Positions 9,159 through 17,381 of a stretch of 64,000 bases of DNA are shown piece after piece. Numbering within the stretch: position 1 is the stretch's first letter; each line of letters opens with the position of its first letter. Below the pieces are notes generated by a model that saw only the letters and a program-made list of their open reading frames with translations, did no database searches and had not been told where the DNA came from. The position numbers were made by a program, and so were the translations under genes. The DNA is from Pseudomonadota bacterium (GTDB taxonomy: Bacteria > Myxococcota_A > UBA9042 > GCA-2863065), in NCBI GenBank assembly GCA_005776585.1, contig SXOX01000334.1:1-64000 (forward strand), given 5' to 3'.

Positions 9159-11012
9159 ATGAGTGTCTCTCTCTCTCCCCGAAGCGCCCGCTTCCTCGCC
9201 GCTCTCGCCGACCGTGTCCTGGTGTGCGACGGCGCCATGGGCACCGAGCTCTACGATCGTGGCATCTCGTTCGAGCATTGCTTCGACGAGCTGAACCTCT
9301 CGCGCGGCGACCTCATCTCCGAGGTGCACGCGAGCTACCGCGACGCCGGTGCCGAGGTGCTGCTCACCAATACGTTTGGTGCCAACCGCGTCCGCCTGGC
9401 GTCCCATGGTCTCGAGGCCCGTGTCGCCGACATCAACCTGGCCGGTGCCCGCCTCGCGCGCGCCGTCGCAGGGAGCGGCGCCTTCGTCGCAGGCAGCGTG
9501 GGCCCCATCGGCAAGCGCCTGGCCCCGGTCGGCAAGGTGAGCCTCGCCGAGGCCGAGGCCATCTTCGCCGAGCAGATCACCTCCCTCGCGACCGGCGGCG
9601 TCGATCTGCTGTGGTTCGAGACCTTCTCCGACCTGGCCGAGATCTCGGCGGCCATGCGCGCGGCGTCTCGCGTGGCGCCTCAGCTGCCGATGGTCGCGCA
9701 CATGACGTTCACCGACGAGGGCAAGACCATCACCGGCTACAAGCCCGAGGAGGTCGCGCGCGCGCTCACCGAGTTGGGTGCCGTCGCCGTGGGCGCCAAC
9801 TGCAGCGTCGGTCCGGGGCCGATGATGGAGGTCATCGAGCGCATGCTCCGGATCCCGGACCTGAAGCTGTCGGTGCAGCCCAACGCCGGTCTGCCGCAGG
9901 TCAATCAGGGGCGATACGTCTACATCACCTCACCGGAGTACCTCGCCGACTTCGCGCGCCAGTTCGCGCAGCACGGCTGTCACCTCGTCGGTGGGTGCTG
10001 CGGTACTGGCCCAAAGCACATTCGCGCCATCGCCCAAGCGCTTGCCGGTGCGCGCCCGAGCCGCCCCGTCGCGCGTCACGCCACGCTGGAGGTTGTCGAG
10101 GCAGTGCCAGCACCGCGTGTCCGCCAGGTCGATGGGCCGAGCTCGCTCCGGCAGAAGCTTCGCGACGGGAAGTTCGTCTCGAGCGTCGAAATCGACCCCC
10201 CGCGCGGCATCAACGCCGAGAAGCTCATCCGTGGCGCGGAGCTCTGCCGCTCGGCGGGCATCGACTGCATCAACGTGGCCGACAGCCCGCTGGCCCGGGC
10301 GCGCATGTCACCGACCGCGCTCGCCAACCTGATCCGGCGCGAGGTCGACATCGAGATCATCTTGCACATGAGCTGCCGGGACCGGAACGTGCTTGGCCTG
10401 CAGTCCGAGCTCATGGGCAGCTACGCGCTCGGAGTGCGCAACGTGCTGTGCGTGACGGGCGATCCGCCGACGGTCGGTGACTATCCGGGCGCGACCGGCG
10501 TCTTCGACGTGGACTCTATCGGCCTCATCACGCTCTGCTCTCGCCTCAACGCGGGGACCGATCTGGCGGGCAAGAAGATCGACGACGCCACCGACGTGTT
10601 CATCGGCTGTGCCTCCAATCCGACCGCCGTGGACCTCGAGACCGAGGTCGACCGGTTTCAGAAGAAGATCGACGCGGGCTGCCACTTCACGATGACGCAG
10701 CCGCTCTATGAGCTCGACTCGCTGCGCCGCTTCTTGGACCGCACCAAGCCGACCATTCCCGTGCTGCTCGGTATCCTCCCGCTCAAGAACGCGCGCCACG
10801 CGAGCTTCCTCCACAACGAGGTCCCGGGCATGCACGTGCCCGAGGACATTCGCGCGCGCATGGAGCGTGCCGGCGAGGACGGCCCCGCCGAGGGCGTGCG
10901 GATCGCCCGCGAGTACCTGGAGCTGGCCAAACCGTACGTTCAAGGCGTTTACTTGATGCCACCTTTCAATCAGTTTTGGATGGGCGTCGACGTCGTCCGC
11001 GGGATCGTCTAG
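9159..11012 (+). CDS. Bifunctional homocysteine S-methyltransferase / methylenetetrahydrofolate reductase
   Basis: Cytoplasmic 617-aa fusion. The N-terminal half (about 1-300) is a homocysteine methyltransferase barrel: VCDGAMGTELYDRG at the start and the zinc-binding cysteines C215 (ANCSVGP) and C280/C281 (GGCCGTGPKH). The C-terminal half (about 330-617) is a methylenetetrahydrofolate reductase (VSSVEIDPPRG, GDPP, and an FTMTQPLYELD strand). The arrangement matches the Bacillus YitJ type, in which the reductase makes methyl-THF and the methyltransferase converts homocysteine to methionine; the methyl donor of such fusions is less certain than for MetH. No cobalamin-binding domain is present. 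The start ATG is chosen because the preceding 15 codons show no homology and GGAACAGGA lies just upstream. It is followed after 4 bp by a membrane-protein gene. Confidence 0.9.
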   Translation: MSVSLSPRSARFLAALADRVLVCDGAMGTELYDRGISFEHCFDELNLSRGDLISEVHASYRDAGAEVLLTNTFGANRVRLASHGLEARVADINLAGARLARAVAGSGAFVAGSVGPIGKRLAPVGKVSLAEAEAIFAEQITSLATGGVDLLWFETFSDLAEISAAMRAASRVAPQLPMVAHMTFTDEGKTITGYKPEEVARALTELGAVAVGANCSVGPGPMMEVIERMLRIPDLKLSVQPNAGLPQVNQGRYVYITSPEYLADFARQFAQHGCHLVGGCCGTGPKHIRAIAQALAGARPSRPVARHATLEVVEAVPAPRVRQVDGPSSLRQKLRDGKFVSSVEIDPPRGINAEKLIRGAELCRSAGIDCINVADSPLARARMSPTALANLIRREVDIEIILHMSCRDRNVLGLQSELMGSYALGVRNVLCVTGDPPTVGDYPGATGVFDVDSIGLITLCSRLNAGTDLAGKKIDDATDVFIGCASNPTAVDLETEVDRFQKKIDAGCHFTMTQPLYELDSLRRFLDRTKPTIPVLLGILPLKNARHASFLHNEVPGMHVPEDIRARMERAGEDGPAEGVRIAREYLELAKPYVQGVYLMPPFNQFWMGVDVVRGIV

Positions 11013-11016
11013 GCGC

Positions 11017-11841
11017 ATGGCGACGCGTCGGCTGCTCGTGACGTTGGCCGGAATCGGCGTCGCGCTGTTGCTCGGCGCGACCGCGGGCGCGGTCTCCGAG
11101 TTCGTCGGCTTGCCCGTGGTGGTGACCGCCGCCATGGCACTCGCGCTCGGAGTGACCGTTGGGGCAATCATCCGGGCGCTGCGGACCCCGGGCGCGCTGT
11201 TTGCCTCCGTGCTCGGCGGCGTCCTCGGCGTGGTCGCCGTCGGGGCCTCGGCCATCACCGATCTCGCGCTTGCGCGGTCCAAGGCAGCCACCGAGGCGTC
11301 CGCCAGCCAGTCGCAGGACCCAGACGCCGCCGTACGGCGTTGGGAGGCGGAGACGCTCGGTGAGCCGGGTGCCTCGGCCTTCCTTCGCCACCGCACGCGA
11401 CGCGGTGCCCCGTGGCTCACCGGTCGCCGGCTGGATCTCGGTACCGCGACCAACGCCGTCGTCTTCGGTGTCGAGACGCTCCTCGCCGCGGCGATCGCGG
11501 CGCTTCTCGCGCGCCGTGCGACGTCGCGGTCCTTCTGCGCGCGGTGTGAGGCGTGGTTCGTCCGCGACACCCTCGGACGTGCGCCCTTGGGCTCCGTGGC
11601 CACGATCGTGGCGGCCATCGAGCAGCGCGAGTGGCATCGCCTAGGCCGGCGCGTCGCGACCTCGACGGCTGGACCGCTCGACGTCGCCGTGGAACACTGT
11701 CCGACCTGTCCCAGCGGATCGGCGTGGCTCGAACTCGGCGAGACGGAAGGGCGACGCCGCACGATCCTTCGCCGTGTGGCCGTCGATGGGGCTGCTCTCC
11801 GCGAGATGCGTGAGAGCCAGGCGATGCGGACCGGCGCGTGA
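11017..11841 (+). CDS. Membrane protein with C-terminal Cys-pair motif, unknown function
   Basis: 274 aa, unrecognised. Three hydrophobic segments lie in the first 85 residues and a fourth near 150-172, so this is an inner-membrane protein. The cytoplasmic or periplasmic tail holds two Cys pairs, FCARCEAW and HCPTCPSG, spaced about 50 residues apart, which could bind zinc or form disulfides. It begins 4 bp after the stop of the methyltransferase/reductase gene and is surely co-transcribed with it, though that does not by itself imply a role in methionine synthesis. Confidence 0.7.
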   Translation: MATRRLLVTLAGIGVALLLGATAGAVSEFVGLPVVVTAAMALALGVTVGAIIRALRTPGALFASVLGGVLGVVAVGASAITDLALARSKAATEASASQSQDPDAAVRRWEAETLGEPGASAFLRHRTRRGAPWLTGRRLDLGTATNAVVFGVETLLAAAIAALLARRATSRSFCARCEAWFVRDTLGRAPLGSVATIVAAIEQREWHRLGRRVATSTAGPLDVAVEHCPTCPSGSAWLELGETEGRRRTILRRVAVDGAALREMRESQAMRTGA

Positions 11842-11853
11842 CCCGCGGTCAGC

Positions 11854-12108
11854 TCAACCCAGCGGAATGGCCTCGTCGATGAGCAGCACCGGGATGTCAT
11901 CCACCACCGGATAGACGTGTGCCCCGTCCGCGCGCACGAGGCCAGCATCGATGGGTCGGTCCACCACGCGGCCAGCGACGGTCTTGACGCCACCGGCGAC
12001 GATCCGGCCGTTGAGCGCGGCCAGGCCGTCGCTGGTCATGGGCACGAGCCGGGAGCGCTTGTCAGCGGGGCAAACGAGGATGTCGAGCAACGCGGTATCG
12101 ATAGGCAT
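11854..12108 (-). CDS. Trm112/UPF0434-like small protein lacking the zinc cysteines
   Basis: 84 aa. The N-terminus LLDILVCP and the C-terminus YPVVDDIPVLLIDEAIPL match the Trm112-like (YcaR/UPF0434) family, usually about 60 aa. Family members often have CPxC plus further zinc ligands; here only one cysteine (in LVCPADK) remains, so a structural zinc is unlikely. Trm112 proteins act as partners that stabilise methyltransferases, while the role of bacterial stand-alone forms is poorly defined. It is the last gene of a minus-strand set, 31 bp after the HEAT-repeat gene, and is convergent with the membrane-protein gene. Confidence 0.8.
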   Translation of the reverse strand: MPIDTALLDILVCPADKRSRLVPMTSDGLAALNGRIVAGGVKTVAGRVVDRPIDAGLVRADGAHVYPVVDDIPVLLIDEAIPLG

Positions 12109-12139
12109 GGCGGGAAGATAGGCCAGCGCGGCCGGGAGC

Positions 12140-13261
12140 TCAATCGCGATCGCTCGCGCTCGGCTCGAGGACGCGGCGCCACGGTCGGGCCTTGGGGCCC
12201 AGATCCTTGCCGACGAGCCGCGACAGCGCGGCCTGAACCGCGATGCGGACCTGCGGATCGGGGTCGTGGAGGCCCTCGACCAGCACCTGGCCGCTGGCCT
12301 TGTCGCCAAGCACCCCGAGCGCGCCTGCCGCGGCGATGCGCGTCGCCTTGTCGCCCGTGCGCATCAGGCCCAAGAGCGCCTGGCGCGCCTGGCGATCCCC
12401 GCGCGCGATGACGGCGCCGATGGCTGCTTCGACGACACGACTATCGCCATCACCGAGCGCCCGTCGAATGACCTCGGCCACGCCCTCTCCGCTGATGGGC
12501 GCGAGGCCTTCGACCAGCCGCGCGCGGTCGGCGGGCGAGGCCGCCAGCACGAGGCGGGTCGCGACCTGGGCGCGGCACTCGGCACGGAGGGCCCGAATCT
12601 GGGCGACCGGATCGGTCGATGGGATGACGTCGGTCGGGCACCCTGCCGGCTGCGCGGCGGCGTTCGGGAGCACGGCGGTCGACACGGGCGCCGCGACCGT
12701 CCTCACCTGAGCTGCGAGCTTGCCCGGCAGCGGCTCGGACACGGTCGCGTAGGGAGGCTCCTCGACCTCCTGCGCGGCCACGTACGAGATGACGAAGACC
12801 GCGAGCAGGCCGGTGAACAGCCAGAAGCGGGCGCTGCGGTAGAGCGGTCGGCGGTGCTGCGGTCGCGGGACCAGGCCGGAGACGAGCTGCGACGCGTCGG
12901 CGCGACTGACCTTGCCGAGATCCGTGAGGCCGAGCGCAAAACCCAGCGTGTACGCCACCTTGCGCTCGTCGATGTGATGCCCGGCGAAGCGTCGCTTGGC
13001 GAGGAAGTCCCCATATCGGCGCGCGATGCGCTCCCACGCGAGGTGCCCCGCGCCGGCACGCCCTTGCGCGGCTGCCACGTAACCTTGATGCGCGAACCAC
13101 GACGGGTCCGCCCCGCTGGGTGCCTGCTCGGCCGCATCGACGAAGGACTCACGGATGCGTCCCGCTTGATCGCTCAGACGCTCCGCGCCCGGAGCGCTCG
13201 TAAAGACGCCCGGCTCCCGTTCCGCAATGGTGGAGACCCAGAGTGACACGGGTGAATTCAT
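12140..13261 (-). CDS. Membrane-anchored HEAT-repeat protein
   Basis: 373 aa from the chosen ATG. A soluble helical N-terminal part (about 1-140) is followed by one transmembrane segment (about 145-163, FWLFTGLLAVFVISYVA) and then HEAT-like repeats at about 230-360 (units such as VVEAAIGAVIARGDRQARQALL and TRIAAAGALGVLGD). HEAT repeats are protein-interaction scaffolds; a periplasmic location for them is likely. An alternative GTG start at 13327 overlaps the glutaredoxin stop (GTGA) with GGGGA just before it and would add 22 residues, but those codons have unusually AT-rich third positions for this genome, so I prefer the internal ATG. No function can be assigned. Confidence 0.75.
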   Translation of the reverse strand: MNSPVSLWVSTIAEREPGVFTSAPGAERLSDQAGRIRESFVDAAEQAPSGADPSWFAHQGYVAAAQGRAGAGHLAWERIARRYGDFLAKRRFAGHHIDERKVAYTLGFALGLTDLGKVSRADASQLVSGLVPRPQHRRPLYRSARFWLFTGLLAVFVISYVAAQEVEEPPYATVSEPLPGKLAAQVRTVAAPVSTAVLPNAAAQPAGCPTDVIPSTDPVAQIRALRAECRAQVATRLVLAASPADRARLVEGLAPISGEGVAEVIRRALGDGDSRVVEAAIGAVIARGDRQARQALLGLMRTGDKATRIAAAGALGVLGDKASGQVLVEGLHDPDPQVRIAVQAALSRLVGKDLGPKARPWRRVLEPSASDRD

Positions 13262-13323
13262 CGGCCGGGAGGGCCCAGAGCTGTAGGTAGTTTTCAGCGT
13301 ACTCGCGAAAAATTCCGCCGTGC

Positions 13324-13584
13324 TCACTCCCCGCGCAGTGCGGCGACGCCCTCGCGCCGCACGAGCGCCGAGAGCTCGTCGTAGCCGCCGATGAAGCGCT
13401 CTCCGACGAAGATCTGCGGCACGGTGCGGTGGTCCGTTCGATCCTTCAGCGCCCTGAGCGCCTCCGGATCGTCGGACAGGTCGATGTCGTTGAACGGCAC
13501 GCCGTGGCGCTCCATCAGGCGCTTGGCGGCCACGCAGTAGCTGCAGCCGCGCGTGGAGTAGATGGTGACCTGAGGCGCGTTCAC
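13324..13584 (-). CDS. Glutaredoxin (GrxC-like)
   Basis: 86 aa, a full-length class I glutaredoxin. It has the redox motif C14-S-Y-C17 after the first strand (VTIYSTRG), the cis-proline element HRTVPQIFVG and the glutathione-binding GGYDEL. It would reduce disulfides or glutathione mixed disulfides in the cytosol. The start is GTG overlapping the stop of the upstream lipoprotein gene by 4 bp (GTGA). It sits in a four-gene minus-strand run: lipoprotein, glutaredoxin, HEAT protein, Trm112-like protein. Confidence 0.93.
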   Translation of the reverse strand: MNAPQVTIYSTRGCSYCVAAKRLMERHGVPFNDIDLSDDPEALRALKDRTDHRTVPQIFVGERFIGGYDELSALVRREGVAALRGE

Positions 13585-14051
13585 CGGGCTTTCTCCAGGC
13601 GCAGCTTGGCGTGCGGCACGTACCGGCCCTTGGGCGCGTCATACGTCTCGAAGGCGTAGTCCACCGCGATGACGAGCTCGAAGGCGATCTTCTCTTCGCC
13701 CTCGGCGATGAGCAGCGTGCGCTCTTCCTTGCCATAGCTGACCAGCAGCTTGGCCTTGCCTTCGCGCTTGGGCTTTTGGCCCTCGACGGCCATCTCGTCC
13801 CACTTGGTCTCGAGCAGCGTGACCATGGTGCGCGTGCCCTCCAAGTAGATGGCGGTCGCGCGCTTCATCTCGACGACCGCGCCCGCCTTGACCGGCAGCG
13901 CGAGCTTGGAGAGCACCTCCGGGTCATGCCCGGCCGGCTTGGGTGGCGCCCGAGGCGGCTCGACCACACGTGGAGGCGGCGCCGTCGCGCATCCCCCGGC
14001 ACATGCAAGCATCAGGGCCACCATCGGGTCGCGTAGGTTGCCAGATTTCAT
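13581..14051 (-). CDS. Putative lipoprotein, unknown function
   Basis: 156 aa with a lipoprotein signal: a short N-terminus, a hydrophobic stretch and the lipobox AGGC followed by a Pro-rich linker (APPPRVVEPPRAPPKP). The mature part is beta-rich and Lys/Glu-rich without a family I recognise. The start chosen (MKSGNLRD) gives a 20-residue signal; an earlier ATG 14 codons upstream would give an atypical N-terminus. First gene of the unit with glutaredoxin, divergent from the FAD oxidoreductase. Confidence 0.7.
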   Translation of the reverse strand: MKSGNLRDPMVALMLACAGGCATAPPPRVVEPPRAPPKPAGHDPEVLSKLALPVKAGAVVEMKRATAIYLEGTRTMVTLLETKWDEMAVEGQKPKREGKAKLLVSYGKEERTLLIAEGEEKIAFELVIAVDYAFETYDAPKGRYVPHAKLRLEKAR

Positions 14052-14122
14052 CGGCCCCGAACTCCCGCGGGCCTGAAAGAACGTAGCCCGCATGTCGACG
14101 GTACCTTATCATGCGCGCCGCC

Positions 14123-15691
14123 ATGCGCACCCTGACCGGCATCACCGTGGAGCTCGACGCGCTCGACGACCTCCGCCGCGTCGCGGCACGGGCCCTCGGC
14201 GTCGCGCCCGACGACGTGCGCTCGGTCTCCCTGGCCCGCCGCTCCCTCGACGCGCGCGGCCGCCGCCCTCGCTGGGTGGTCACGGTGCACGTGTGGCTCC
14301 ACTCGGATCCGTCCGACGTCGCCACCGAGGCGCCCAACCTCGTGCCGACGGTCGGGCTGGGCGCGACGCGCGTCGTGATCGTCGGCAGCGGACCGGCCGG
14401 GCTCTTCGCGGCGCTGCGCTTTGCCGACGCCGGCGTGCCGTGCGTGCTGATCGAGCGTGGAGGCGCGCTGCGCGACCGCCACCGGCGCGCACGCACGCTG
14501 CGAGCCGAACGCGTCCTCGACCCCGAGTGCAACCTCTGCTACGGCGAAGGCGGCGCCGGCACCTACTCCGACGGCAAGCTCTACACGCGCAAGCACGATC
14601 CGCGCGTCCGAGACGTCTACCGTCGTCTCGTCGAGTTCGGGGCCGATCCGGCGATCCTCGTGGACGCGCACCCCCACGTCGGCACCAATGAGCTGATTCC
14701 CGTGCTGGCCGCCTTGCACGACTTTCTGGTCGAGCGCGGCGTCGCTCTCCGCTTCGACACGCGCCTCGACGGGCTCGCGCTCGTGCAGGGTCGCGTCGTC
14801 GGCGTGCACCTGCGTAGTCCGGGCGGGCCGGAGCTCCTCCCGGCGGACGCCGTCATCTTGGCCACCGGGCACTCGGCCCGAGACACCTACACGTGGCTTG
14901 CGGCCGCGGGCGTCGCCATGCAGCCCAAGCCGTTTGCCGTTGGCGCGCGCGTCGAGCATCCGCAGGCGTTGATCGACCGCATCCAGCTCGGCGCCATGGC
15001 CGGTCACCCGAGCGTGGGCGCCGCGGAGTACTTCCTGACCTGCCAGGTCGGTGGGCGCGGGGTCTACTCGTTTTGCATGTGCCCCGGCGGGTTCGTCATC
15101 CCCACGCCGACCGAGCCCGGCCGGCTGAACGTGAACGGCATGAGCAACGCGTCCCGGGGCAATCACTTCGCGAACGCGGCGCTCGTCGTGACCGTGACGC
15201 CGGAGGACTTCGCTCCGACGGGCCGTGCGCTCGAGGGCCTGGAGTTCCAGCGCCGCATCGAGACGCGCGCGTTCGAGGCCGGAGCGACGGACGTCACCCG
15301 GGCCTATTCCGCTCCAGCGACGCGACTCACGGACTTCGTGGCTGGGCGCGGCTCGACCACACTGCCCGAGCGCACGTCCTATCGACCGAGCCTTACACCG
15401 TCTGACGCCGGCACGGTGCTTCCCGAGGCGGTCACGCGCGCGATCCGCGAGGCCATCGGCACGTTCGACCGCAAGATGCGCGGCTATCTCACCGACGAGG
15501 CGGTCATCATCGCCGCTGAGACCACGACGTCGTCGCCCATTCGGCTCCTGCGAGACGACGGCTACGAGAGTCCGACCGCGCGCGGGCTCTTCCCCACCGG
15601 CGAGGGCGCGGGCTACGCGGGCGGCATCGTGTCCTCGGCCATCGACGGCATGGTCGTCGCCGAGCGCATCCTGGCCCAAGGCGTCGGTTGA
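14123..15691 (+). CDS. FAD-dependent dehydrogenase (COG2509-type)
   Basis: 522 aa, cytoplasmic. A short N-terminal alpha/beta region (about 1-75, with SLDARGRRPRW) is typical of the uncharacterised COG2509 FAD dehydrogenases. The FAD-binding fold follows: VVIVGSGPAGLFAALR, then ERGG, and ILATGHSARDTY. A Cys-containing stretch (DPECNLCYGEGGAGTYSDGKL) and YFLTCQVGGRGVYSFCMCPGG are characteristic of the family, as is the C-terminal GEGAGYAGGI. The substrate is unknown. The ATG at 14123 is preferred over 14111 because a -10-like TATCAT (14107-14112) overlaps the earlier codon and the family N-terminus fits; no Shine-Dalgarno is visible. The stop overlaps the next gene's TTG start (TTGA). Confidence 0.88.
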   Translation: MRTLTGITVELDALDDLRRVAARALGVAPDDVRSVSLARRSLDARGRRPRWVVTVHVWLHSDPSDVATEAPNLVPTVGLGATRVVIVGSGPAGLFAALRFADAGVPCVLIERGGALRDRHRRARTLRAERVLDPECNLCYGEGGAGTYSDGKLYTRKHDPRVRDVYRRLVEFGADPAILVDAHPHVGTNELIPVLAALHDFLVERGVALRFDTRLDGLALVQGRVVGVHLRSPGGPELLPADAVILATGHSARDTYTWLAAAGVAMQPKPFAVGARVEHPQALIDRIQLGAMAGHPSVGAAEYFLTCQVGGRGVYSFCMCPGGFVIPTPTEPGRLNVNGMSNASRGNHFANAALVVTVTPEDFAPTGRALEGLEFQRRIETRAFEAGATDVTRAYSAPATRLTDFVAGRGSTTLPERTSYRPSLTPSDAGTVLPEAVTRAIREAIGTFDRKMRGYLTDEAVIIAAETTTSSPIRLLRDDGYESPTARGLFPTGEGAGYAGGIVSSAIDGMVVAERILAQGVG

Positions 15692-17298
15692 GACCGGAAG
15701 AGCCGCTGGCCCTGGTCTGGCGCGTCGGGCTCGCCTGCCTGTGCCTCGGCGCCGGCTACGTCAGCCTGGCGCCCATCGGCGACGGCGACACGTTCTTCCA
15801 CCTCGCGCTCGGCCGCTGGATGCTCGACCACCGCGCGCTGCTCCCGTCCCCCGATCCGTTCGTATGGGTCGCCCGCGGTGCCGCCGAAGCGCCCCACGAG
15901 TGGCTCGCGCAGCTCGCCATGGCGTTGGTCGATCGCGCGGCGGGACTGACGGGCCTGCGCGTGCTCGCGGCGCTGTGCGTCGGCGGGACCCTCGCGTTGC
16001 TCTTCGGCAGCATCTGGAGGTCGACCCGCGAGCCTGCGACCGCGCTGCTCGCTAGCGCGCTGGCGTACGCGCTCATCGCCCCGCACGTGGCGATGCGACC
16101 GCATCTCCTCGGCTGGCTCTTCCTCGTGGTCGTCTTCGGCTTCGTCACCCACAACGACGGCTCCTGGTCCCGCGGCCGCTACGCCGTGCTCGTCCTGACG
16201 CTCGTCGCGTGGGCCAATTGCCACGCGAGCGTGCTCATCGCGCCCGCGCTGCTCGGACTTCACGGCCTGGCGCTCCTCGTGGACGCCGACGCCAGCGACC
16301 GCCGCGCCGTGGCCACACGATGGGCAGGACGTGCGGCTCTGGCGCTCGCCTGTGCGCTGGTTCAACCGGCAGGACCCGGCCTCATCCCCTACGTCCTGCA
16401 CTCGCCGTCGGTCCTGCGCGGCCTCTCGGCGGAGTGGGGACCTCTGCTATCCCTCGACGTCTGGGAATCGGCGCCCGGAGCCCTTATCTCTTACGCCGTT
16501 TTGGCGACGGCCGCGTTGTGTGCCGTGCTCCCCCGCCGAGGTCGCGCCGGCGCCATCGAGGCCCTCGTACTCGTCCTGGCCGTCGCGTCGACGCGTCGCA
16601 TGACGGTGCTCCTTCTCCTCCCGATCCTGCGGCTCGCACCCCGACTGGCCTCCCACCCCGCGTGGCAGCGCCTGCGCCTGCGCACCGCGATCGTCGCCAC
16701 GGCGGTCGCGTTGACGCTCGTCTCGGCCCTCCCGCGCGCGATCCTGGTGCCGAGCGGCATTGATCTGCTGCCAGCGACGTTCCCCACGAACGCCATCCCC
16801 GTCCTCGACGCGACACGCCTCCAAGGGAGGCTGCTGAGTCCGGACGGCTGGGGCGGCTTCCTCGAGGCGCACCTGGGCCCCGAGACGCCGGTCTACGCCG
16901 ATGGACGCTGGGTCCTCGTTGGACGCCAAGCGATCGAGGACATGCTGGCCTTCATGCTGCGTCGAGAGCCCGTCGAGACCCGACTCGACGGGTATGGCAT
17001 CGACTGGGTCGTCCAGCGGTGGCTCGATTATCGCCGCGCCCCGCCACTGAACGCGACCCGCTGGGCCCTCGCGTGGCAAGACTCCATGACCGTCGTGCTG
17101 CTGCGGCGCACGCCTGCGTTCGACGACAACGTGGCCCGCGTCTGCCGCTTCTACGCCACGCACCCGGAGCTCCGTCCACAAGCCCACTGGCCAGGTCGCC
17201 TCGTGGACCCGCGGGGGGGACCGACGCCGACGGACGTCCCCAGCGTACTCACAGCCTGCCCCGCCCGCGATCCGCCGTCGTTGCCATTGCGCCCCTGA
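15688..17298 (+). CDS. Polytopic membrane protein, GT-C/ArnT-like N-terminus
   Basis: 536 aa with about nine or ten hydrophobic segments. After the first TM comes GDGDTFFHLALGRWML with DPFVW and EWLAQLA further on, a pattern seen in a widespread uncharacterised family that resembles the N-terminal catalytic loop of GT-C glycosyltransferases. The extracytoplasmic C-terminal part has LLSPDGWGGFLEAHLG and PVYADGRW, also usual in that family. Catalysis is unproven. The start is TTG overlapping the oxidoreductase stop by 4 bp, so the two are translationally coupled. The last ~60 residues are Pro/Arg-rich and low in structure. Confidence 0.75.
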   Translation: MRPEEPLALVWRVGLACLCLGAGYVSLAPIGDGDTFFHLALGRWMLDHRALLPSPDPFVWVARGAAEAPHEWLAQLAMALVDRAAGLTGLRVLAALCVGGTLALLFGSIWRSTREPATALLASALAYALIAPHVAMRPHLLGWLFLVVVFGFVTHNDGSWSRGRYAVLVLTLVAWANCHASVLIAPALLGLHGLALLVDADASDRRAVATRWAGRAALALACALVQPAGPGLIPYVLHSPSVLRGLSAEWGPLLSLDVWESAPGALISYAVLATAALCAVLPRRGRAGAIEALVLVLAVASTRRMTVLLLLPILRLAPRLASHPAWQRLRLRTAIVATAVALTLVSALPRAILVPSGIDLLPATFPTNAIPVLDATRLQGRLLSPDGWGGFLEAHLGPETPVYADGRWVLVGRQAIEDMLAFMLRREPVETRLDGYGIDWVVQRWLDYRRAPPLNATRWALAWQDSMTVVLLRRTPAFDDNVARVCRFYATHPELRPQAHWPGRLVDPRGGPTPTDVPSVLTACPARDPPSLPLRP

Positions 17299-17347
17299 CG
17301 GCATTGCCCAAGAGCACCCCACACGTATGATTAGTGTAAAGTTGTTC

Positions 17348-17375
17348 TTGCGTCGTCGCCCCGGACCGGTATCAT
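17348..17375 (+). promoter_or_regulatory. Candidate promoter for kinase/CheR/hybrid-kinase operon
   Basis: TTGCGT (17348-17353) and TATCAT (17370-17375) are 16 bp apart. The -10-like box ends 6 nt before the first ATG, so the transcript would start at or next to the start codon (leaderless). No clear Shine-Dalgarno precedes the ATG apart from AGG at 2-3 nt. Confidence 0.45.
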
Positions 17376-17381
17376 CACAGG

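Noticed and set aside
9018-9701. Upstream extension of the giant surface-protein frame on the minus strand
   Set aside because: It is antisense to the methyltransferase/reductase gene, His/Gly/Arg-rich, and a proper signal peptide with Shine-Dalgarno starts at 9017.
10308-11993. 561-codon minus-strand frame opposite the methyltransferase and membrane-protein genes
   Set aside because: Composition is low-complexity Arg/Ser/Thr and it covers two clear plus-strand genes.
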